The position numbers and the translations under genes are program-made. 64,000 nucleotides of DNA from Alginatibacterium sediminis (GTDB lineage: Bacteria > Pseudomonadota > Gammaproteobacteria > Enterobacterales > Celerinatantimonadaceae). Location of the stretch: NCBI RefSeq assembly GCF_003610775.1, contig NZ_RAQO01000008.1, positions 124,001 through 188,000 of the forward strand. The letters run 5' to 3'. Below, piece after piece: positions 58,968 through 64,000 of this stretch. The notes below the pieces were generated by a model. That model made no database searches. It worked only from the letters and a program-made list of their open reading frames with translations, and had not been told where the DNA came from. Numbering within the stretch: position 1 is the first letter of the stretch; each line of letters begins with the position of its first letter.

Positions 58968-60066
58968 TTACAGGCCTGATTTCAGACTTGCTTGTATAAA
59001 TTTGTCTAAATCGCCGTCAAGCACTGCTTGAGTATTGCGATTTTCAATGCCGGTACGCAGGTCTTTGATTCTTGAATCATCAAGCACGTACGAACGTATT
59101 TGACTGCCCCAGCCAATATCTGACTTTCCGTCTTCTGCCGATTGTTTCTCGGCGTTTTGTTCTTGAATTGCCAGCTCATATAATTTGGCTTTAAGCTGTT
59201 TCATTGCTTGTGCTTTATTCTTGTGCTGACTTCGATCATTTTGACACTGAACCACGGTATTGGTGGGCAAGTGAGTAATACGCACCGCTGATTCTGTTCT
59301 ATTGACGTGCTGTCCACCAGCGCCAGATGCTCGGTATACATCGATACGCAGGTCACTAGGGTCGATCTCAACCTCAATGCTGTCATCAATCTCAGGATAT
59401 ATAAAAGCTGAGGCAAACGAGGTATGTCGTCGTCCGCTGGAATCAAATGGCGACTTACGAACTAAGCGATGCACGCCGGTCTCGGTACGTAACCAGCCAA
59501 AGGCATATTCACCACTGACACGAATCGTGGCGCCTTTAATGCCTGCAACTTCGCCATCACTCACTTCTATCACTTCAGTTTTAAACTGATGGGCATCACA
59601 CCAACGCAAATACATGCGTAGCATCATATTGGCCCAATCTTGTGCTTCAGTGCCTCCAGAACCGCTTTGAATATCGATATAGCAGTCACTAGCATCCATT
59701 TCGCCTGAAAACATACGACGAAACTCTAAGCCTTCAAGTTGGCCAATTAAGTTATCAGCTTCGACCTGTGCTTCATCCAAAGTCTCTTGATCTTCAGCTT
59801 CAACAGCCAACTCAATTAAACCAGCAACGTCTTCTACACCTTGCTCTAGGATATCAATGGTTTTAACCACCGCTTCCAATGCACTTCGTTCTTTACCTAA
59901 GGCCTGCGCACGCGCGGGATCATTCCATATCTCAGGTTGCTCTAGCTCGCGGCTAACTTCTTCTAGCTGTTCAACTTTTGCAGCATAGTCAAAGATACCC
60001 CCGAAGAACGTCGCTACGCTCTTTGATATCCGCGAGTTGGGTATTAATAGGATTGAGTTCGAACAT
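58968..60066 (-). CDS. prfB: Peptide chain release factor 2, with programmed +1 frameshift
   Basis: The reading frame starts at the ATG at 60066 and meets an in-frame TGA at codon 26 (59989-59991). The preceding CGG GGG TAT CTT TGA C reproduces the E. coli autoregulatory frameshift site: an SD-like GGGGG, CTT slippery codon and a poorly read TGA-C. Shifting +1 at CTT continues in the frame ending at 58968, giving 365 residues, the same as E. coli RF2. Later motifs: the tripeptide SPF for UGA recognition in [12 protein letters not shown], and [14 protein letters not shown] with the GGQ that hydrolyses peptidyl-tRNA. When RF2 is plentiful, synthesis stops at TGA. The annotation needs a joined CDS. 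Confidence 0.97.
59986..60003 (-). promoter_or_regulatory. prfB programmed +1 frameshift site
   Basis: On the minus strand the sequence CGGGGGTATCTTTGACTA has a Shine-Dalgarno-like G tract three bases before CTT, then TGA followed by C (a weak stop context). This is the standard RF2 feedback element. Confidence 0.95.
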
Positions 60067-60251
60067 ACAGCCTTGACTCTTTCTTATGATTCAAAAAAAC
60101 GAGGAATTTTAACCAATTTTTGCTGGAATAGACACCGCACTTTAAAAAAAAGCTAGATTCTACACCAATGGGCTAAATAACTGTCCCTGATTGCTTTTGC
60201 ATAGCGACAAAGGCTAAAGTATTGCCACCTTAAAATTCGAAGGTATTGCCT

Positions 60252-60383
60252 GTGAAAGATCCCCGAAAACTCGACCGACGCGTGCCATTTGTTCTACTGG
60301 CATTCATATTACTTTTTAGCTATCACAGCTGCAGTGATAACAGCTATTTTAAACAACAGGCGGAGCTTAGAAAGAGTCAATAG
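60252..60383 (+). CDS. Small ORF, 43 residues, predicted membrane peptide of unknown function
   Basis: A GTG at 60252 with a GAAGG site eight bases upstream opens a 43-codon frame between divergent prfB and convergent amylase. The peptide has a basic start (MKDPRKLDRR), a hydrophobic core VPFVLLAFILLF, then a Cys and a polar tail (DNSYFKQQAELRKSQ). The Cys lies after Y-H-S, which is not a valid lipobox, so a single membrane helix is more likely than a lipoprotein. A weak -35/-10 pair (TTGCAT-17-TATTGC) precedes it, and a hairpin follows at 60382. No family is recognised. It could be chance, but start site, hydrophobicity and hairpin together are suggestive. Confidence 0.4.
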   Translation: MKDPRKLDRRVPFVLLAFILLFSYHSCSDNSYFKQQAELRKSQ

Positions 60384-60411
60384 TGCAGATCGGCTCAGAC
60401 CTGCACTTTCG
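60382..60411 (+). terminator. Hairpin after the small ORF, possible weak terminator
   Basis: AGTGCAGATC and GACCTGCACT pair with one mismatch around a six-base loop, followed by TTTC. It overlaps the stop codon region of the small ORF and precedes the amylase stop. The U-run is short, so it may terminate weakly. Confidence 0.45.
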
Positions 60412-60413
60412 CA

Positions 60414-62210
60414 TCAGCGGCTCGTCTGCTTAGGCTGATAAACAACAGCCCCATAAGCCGGCAAATCAAGGGATAGACTTAAATCCTGTTGAACTTTTTG
60501 AAGCTCAACATAAGTCCAATCGGTATTAATCTGCTCTCGTAATACAAGCCCTTCACTGCAATTATCTAACACTGCGCTTATAGACTGCGGAATAAGCAAG
60601 GTCATTGCTTTTGCCTGATCGTCAAAATTAACTACAACCACGCACCATTGTCCGTGCTGCTGTCGAATAAAAGCGTAACAACGCGAGTCATAATTTTGAT
60701 TGTGCTGCAAATTGTAAGTATGTAAATCAACAAACTCACCACTTAAACAGTCTTGCTCAGTGCTATAACGCAATAGCCGTTGATACGCAGCGTCTAACTG
60801 CCATTGACTTGCGCTTAGCGATCCACCATCAAACAGGCCATCATTCATCCAAGCTTGGTGCGCTGGCACACCCGCATAATCAAAAATAGTCGTTCGGCTG
60901 GCTTTACCGTAGCCCAAATCTTGGTCCGCACGCTCCCCTTGCGCTTGTCCGAAATAAAGTAAGGTTGGCCCTTGCCCCAATAAGGTTGTAACCACCATCG
61001 CCGGCCAAGCCCGCCAAGGATCTCCCGCAAACTCTGGGCTGGCGATGCGCTGTTCGTCATGGTTTTCCATAAAGCGCAGCAAATTTTTGTCGATGTCTGT
61101 GTACAAAGCCTGGTCTCGACTGATAAGACTTGGCTTCGCGTTTTGAGTAATAATGGCTTTTAGCGTGTCGTACAAATCAACTTTGTCGTATAGGCAATCC
61201 ATGAGACCCAGTTGTACGTAATCGCGGTAAAGTTCGGGTTGGTAAACTTCAGCAAGTACCAAAGCATCGGCATTTTTAGTTTTGATTTGAGAGTTTAAGT
61301 AGCTCCAAAACTCCACTGGAACCATTTCTGCCATATCAAAACGAAAGCCATCGACACCCAGATCCATCCAGAATAGGGCAATGTCTTTAAACTTAGCCCA
61401 TGCACTGGGTAGTGGTTTGTCCGACCAAAATGCGTAATGCTGCTCAACACCTAACTCGCGGTAATGCTTGGGCAAAGACTCAAAGTCATGACTACCGTCA
61501 GGTTTAACACCATAATTGACCTTGATGGTCTCATACCAATCATGACCATCGGGTTTGGCTAAGCGAGAACCATTACCGGTCCATTTTGCCGGGCTTTCAA
61601 CAAAATCAGTCGCCGAAAGCGGATGATCTTGCAGCGGCTCAAATCCTGATGGGTAATCCGGTGCCTCGAAATCTTGATCCAAGTAGTAAAAATCATTGTT
61701 ACGGCTATACCCGTGGCTGGTATCGTCGGCGGCCCCAAAGTCGACCGTACCGATAGGAGCATCCATACTTTGATAATGCCGAGCCACATGGTTAGGCACG
61801 ATATCAATGATGACTTGCATGCCGTGTTTGTGGGTACGGGCAATGAGGTCTTTAAATTCGTTTAGACGATTTTCAGGATCATTGGCTAAATCGGGATTCA
61901 CATTGTAGTAGTCTTTTACCGCATACGGAGAGCCGGCTCGGCCCTTTACAACTTGAGGATGATCATCACTGATTCCGTAAGCTTGGTAATCTTCGAGCAA
62001 AGCATGATGCGGTACCCCGGTGTACCAGATGTGAGTCGTGCCGTAATTAGCAATGGCCGCTAAGGCTCTATCATCAAAGTCGGAAAATTTTCCAACCCCG
62101 TTTTGTTCTCGCGTTCCCCAAGCAACATTATTGGAATTTTTATTGCCAAAAAGACGGGTAAAAACATGGTAAATGACCGGTTTTCCGGTTCTATTTAGAT
62201 TACGTGACAT
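60414..62210 (-). CDS. GH13 alpha-amylase-type glycoside hydrolase, probably cytoplasmic
   Basis: 598 residues from the ATG at 62210, which has GGAG six bases upstream; in-frame starts further up are less well placed. There is no signal peptide. GH13 conserved regions are DIVPNHV (region I), GFRFDMAEMV with the nucleophile Asp (II), LAEVYQP with the acid/base Glu (III), and MENHDEQR with the third Asp (IV). The C-terminal beta domain follows. It should cleave alpha-1,4-glucans, perhaps maltodextrin or storage glucan inside the cell. No other glycogen gene is nearby. It splits the usual recJ-prfB linkage. Confidence 0.9.
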   Translation of the reverse strand: MSRNLNRTGKPVIYHVFTRLFGNKNSNNVAWGTREQNGVGKFSDFDDRALAAIANYGTTHIWYTGVPHHALLEDYQAYGISDDHPQVVKGRAGSPYAVKDYYNVNPDLANDPENRLNEFKDLIARTHKHGMQVIIDIVPNHVARHYQSMDAPIGTVDFGAADDTSHGYSRNNDFYYLDQDFEAPDYPSGFEPLQDHPLSATDFVESPAKWTGNGSRLAKPDGHDWYETIKVNYGVKPDGSHDFESLPKHYRELGVEQHYAFWSDKPLPSAWAKFKDIALFWMDLGVDGFRFDMAEMVPVEFWSYLNSQIKTKNADALVLAEVYQPELYRDYVQLGLMDCLYDKVDLYDTLKAIITQNAKPSLISRDQALYTDIDKNLLRFMENHDEQRIASPEFAGDPWRAWPAMVVTTLLGQGPTLLYFGQAQGERADQDLGYGKASRTTIFDYAGVPAHQAWMNDGLFDGGSLSASQWQLDAAYQRLLRYSTEQDCLSGEFVDLHTYNLQHNQNYDSRCYAFIRQQHGQWCVVVVNFDDQAKAMTLLIPQSISAVLDNCSEGLVLREQINTDWTYVELQKVQQDLSLSLDLPAYGAVVYQPKQTSR

Positions 62211-62429
62211 ATATGGCTCCATCGTTATCACTTTCCCAAAGCCATTGTACAAACCTCGCGCTCAAAGCCTACCTTTTCCAGAAAAACCTAAGGTTTAAGC
62301 GCGTATTTGTAGAGAAGATGTGAAAAATATAAACAAGCCCGTAGCAAGCTCATCTTGCATGCATAAGTGGCGGTAATCGAATAAACGCTATCGTAATCTA
62401 CGCATCTCTTTACATAGCTTTACAACCCC

Positions 62430-62459
62430 TTGACAAGCCTTTGCGCACATTAGCATATA
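62430..62459 (+). promoter_or_regulatory. Possible sigma-70 promoter of the EF-hand gene
   Basis: A perfect -35 TTGACA at 62430-62435, an 18-base spacer and a -10-like CATATA at 62454-62459, 35 bp before the ATG with AGGAGGT between. The -10 is imperfect. Confidence 0.45.
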
Positions 62460-62493
62460 CTTAATTATAGGTATTACACAGGAGGTATACACC

Positions 62494-62892
62494 ATGAACA
62501 TCTCAATCAAACAATCCTTAGTGCTTGTTGCACTACTAGCCGTGATTAGCGTTCCAACGATTGCCGCTCAAAATACTCGAATGGCAAATAATCAAGTTCA
62601 ATTTGAGCAACTTGATCTCGACGGCAATGGCTTTGTAACCCAAGAAGAACATGCTCAGTTTCAGCAGGTACGAATTAGCGAACGCCAAGAAGCTGGCTAT
62701 CCTATGCGTAATTTGGATAGCTCGAACAACCGTTATCAACAACTTGATAGCGACAACGATGGACAGCTGAGCGCTGACGAATTTGCGACTTATCAGCAAA
62801 CCATGATGGCAAACAGAGGCTCAAACAATACTAAAATGGGCAAAGGTATGGGCGGCGGTGGTAAAGGTCGTCAAGGCATGATGACGTGGTAG
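62494..62892 (+). CDS. Secreted EF-hand protein
   Basis: 132 residues. Signal peptide to about residue 25 (VISVPTIAAQ). Two canonical 12-residue EF-hand loops: D41-E52 (DLDGNGFVTQEE) and D85-E96 (DSDNDGQLSADE), each with Asp at 1, 3 and 5-type positions and Glu at 12. A low-complexity tail rich in Gly, Met and Lys follows (GKGMGGGGKGRQGMM). It should bind Ca2+ in the periplasm or outside; the Met-rich tail might hold a second metal. The ribosome site AGGAGGT is strong, suggesting abundant expression. Function is unknown. Confidence 0.88.
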   Translation: MNISIKQSLVLVALLAVISVPTIAAQNTRMANNQVQFEQLDLDGNGFVTQEEHAQFQQVRISERQEAGYPMRNLDSSNNRYQQLDSDNDGQLSADEFATYQQTMMANRGSNNTKMGKGMGGGGKGRQGMMTW

Positions 62893-62920
62893 TAAGGCTT
62901 TCAACCGGCCTAAACCAATA

Positions 62921-62955
62921 AACGCGAGAACAGCTAAAGCCATTCTCGCGTTTCT
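62921..62955 (+). terminator. Terminator after the EF-hand gene
   Basis: AACGCGAGAA pairs with TTCTCGCGTT around a 12-base loop, followed by TCTC. The U-run is poor but the 10-bp stem is perfect. Confidence 0.65.
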
Positions 62956-62994
62956 CTATTTCCAAAACATTGGGCTCGCCTAAAAGGGCTTAAC

Positions 62995-63426
62995 TCATAG
63001 CACCTGATCAAGCCACATGGCAAACGGTTCCTTGGGCAGTGCCCCCGCTTGTTGACTCGATTTAACGCCGTTTTCGAACACCATGAAGGTGGGAATTGAG
63101 CGAATAGCAAATTGCCCAGCTAAATCCGTTTGCTCTTCAGTATTCACCTTAACAAATCGAGCACGATAACGGTTATCGCTAGCCAGTTGCGTATATAGGG
63201 GGGCAATACTTAGACAAGGGCCACACCAACTCGCCCAAAAATCGACTACAAGCGGAAAGCCGCCTTGGTTTAAACGATCAAAGGCAGCCTTATCGACACT
63301 AAAGACTTGCCCATCAAATAAAGCCTTTTTACATTGGCCGCATACTGGATCTTGTTCTCTGCGCTCAGGGGCAACCCGATTTTTACTCAGACAGTACGGG
63401 CATACGACAATTGATTTATCAGACAT
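62995..63426 (-). CDS. trxC: Thioredoxin 2
   Basis: 143 residues. An N-terminal zinc domain with CPYC (residues 9-12) and CGQC (29-32) precedes a thioredoxin fold with active site WASWCGPC near residue 70 and the cis-Pro in SIPTFMVFENG. This is the TrxC layout, a cytoplasmic disulfide reductase that is usually induced by oxidative stress. Length matches E. coli TrxC (139). It follows recJ on the same strand with a 14-bp gap, so it is probably cotranscribed. Confidence 0.95.
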   Translation of the reverse strand: MSDKSIVVCPYCLSKNRVAPERREQDPVCGQCKKALFDGQVFSVDKAAFDRLNQGGFPLVVDFWASWCGPCLSIAPLYTQLASDNRYRARFVKVNTEEQTDLAGQFAIRSIPTFMVFENGVKSSQQAGALPKEPFAMWLDQVL

Positions 63427-63440
63427 GTTAGTTTCTCGTT

Positions 63441-64000
63441 CTATGCAGGCTCAAGGGATTCGATTAACAGCTGTACACTGCGCCGTCCCCTAAATTCGTT
63501 AATATCCAATTTATAAACTAAGCGCGCTAATTGTACACTAGCATTCGGCCAAATTTCTCGGTCAACATTAAACGCGATGGCGTCAAGCTGTAGCTGTGGA
63601 GCAAGCGCTGAACTCACACTTAATTTAAGGTGCGATTGTCCTACAACTCGTTGTGCTCGCAATTGAAATACGCCATCAAATATGGGTTCAGCAAAGCCTT
63701 GACCCCAAGGTCCCAGCGCTCGAATTTTCTCAGCGAAATCGAGGTTAAGCAATTCAACCGGCAACTCACCGTCACTATAAATACTGTGGCTTAAGCTTTG
63801 TTCATCAATAAATTGCTCGCTATGTACCCTCAACTGTTCTTGAAAGCGTTCAAAATCCCCCTGTTTCAGCGATAAACCTGCCGCCATGGCATGCCCACCA
63901 TATTTAGCGATAAGCCCAGGGTTTTGGGTATCAATGCGTTCGAGTAAATCGCGGAGGTGAACGCCTGGAACAGAACGTCCCGAGCCTTTCAAGTCGCCAT
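63441..64000 (-). CDS. recJ: Single-stranded-DNA exonuclease RecJ, C-terminal part (runs off the right edge)
   Basis: Only the C-terminal 186 or so residues are present; the frame stays open to the last base of the window. The family signature LKGSGRSVPGVHLRDLL is followed by KYGGHAMAAGLSL (DHHA1 domain, substrate and GGHxxAAG motif) and a C-terminal OB-like domain (FAEPIFDGVFQL, HLKLSV). RecJ degrades 5' single strands in repair and recombination. In related genomes recJ is followed by prfB and lysS; here trxC, the EF-hand gene and the amylase come between. Confidence 0.95.
   Translation of the reverse strand, partial: GDLKGSGRSVPGVHLRDLLERIDTQNPGLIAKYGGHAMAAGLSLKQGDFERFQEQLRVHSEQFIDEQSLSHSIYSDGELPVELLNLDFAEKIRALGPWGQGFAEPIFDGVFQLRAQRVVGQSHLKLSVSSALAPQLQLDAIAFNVDREIWPNASVQLARLVYKLDINEFRGRRSVQLLIESLEPA

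Noticed and set aside
1-64000. tRNA or rRNA genes, CRISPR arrays, insertion sequences or phage genes
   Set aside because: No cloverleaf-like genes, direct-repeat arrays, transposase or integrase motifs were found on reading both strands; short RNAs cannot be excluded by eye.

Overview
The window looks like a stretch of core chromosome from a free-living, probably marine gammaproteobacterium of the Alteromonadales type. Base composition is moderately AT-rich. The evidence is a complete Na+-translocating NADH:quinone reductase operon (nqrABCDEF, apbE, nqrM), classical gammaproteobacterial pairings (grpE/nadK, dnaK-dnaJ, prfB-lysS, panE-yajL, bolA near yajG and ampG), an ArgA-type N-acetylglutamate synthase, OmpK/Tsx-type and FklB proteins, and Cache-domain chemoreceptors. 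The order-level placement is inference; the class is well supported. No tRNA, rRNA, CRISPR array, insertion sequence, integrase or prophage gene was found.

Layout. 1-3.8 kb: start of dapB (off the left edge) and a nitrate-type ABC importer, with a candidate sigma-54 promoter and NtrC-like site. 3.8-10.2 kb: FKBP-type isomerase, acetyltransferase plus M48 lipoprotein protease, pseudouridine catabolism (psuK-psuG), a short-chain dehydrogenase and a ferredoxin-reductase fusion. 10.2-14.7 kb: polyamine-type ABC importer. 14.7-16.9 kb: three-gene set of unknown role (acetyltransferase, VOC protein, large membrane protein). 17.2-20.5 kb: dnaK-dnaJ with a near-consensus sigma-32 promoter. 20.7-27 kb: dicarboxylate/amino-acid symporter, an orphan TRAP-type binding protein and two paralogous chemoreceptors. 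27-35.4 kb: recA with a LexA box inside its promoter, HdeD-type protein and cardiolipin synthase, mutS, carbonic anhydrase, grpE with a second sigma-32 promoter. 35.4-44.6 kb: nadK, a CelD-like acyltransferase and the Nqr operon. 44.7-50.9 kb: bolA, alkB-like, rlmG, yajG, ppiA-like, ampG, an OmpK-like porin and a glutaredoxin-like protein. 51-57.4 kb: oxidoreductase, panE, yajL, DUF1499, argA, ggt. 57.4-64 kb: lysS, prfB with its programmed +1 frameshift, a tiny unlisted ORF, a GH13 alpha-amylase, an EF-hand secreted protein, trxC and the 3' part of recJ.

How it works together. Stress and repair genes (dnaK/J, grpE, recA, mutS, alkB-like, M48 protease, FKBP) and respiration (Nqr with its flavinylation and maturation factors) form the housekeeping core. 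Between them sit nutrient-acquisition blocks (nitrate, polyamine, dicarboxylate, pseudouridine, glutathione breakdown, alpha-glucan) and chemotaxis receptors, as expected for an organism that follows nutrient patches. Two usually compact neighbourhoods are split here: dnaJ and dapB are 17 kb apart, and recJ and prfB are separated by trxC, the EF-hand gene and the amylase. Most convergent gene pairs share strong bidirectional terminators. I found no convincing undescribed multi-gene defence or biosynthetic system; the most open items are the GNAT-VOC-membrane operon, the CelD-like gene behind nadK, the orphan TRAP binding protein next to the receptors, and the 43-residue ORF.
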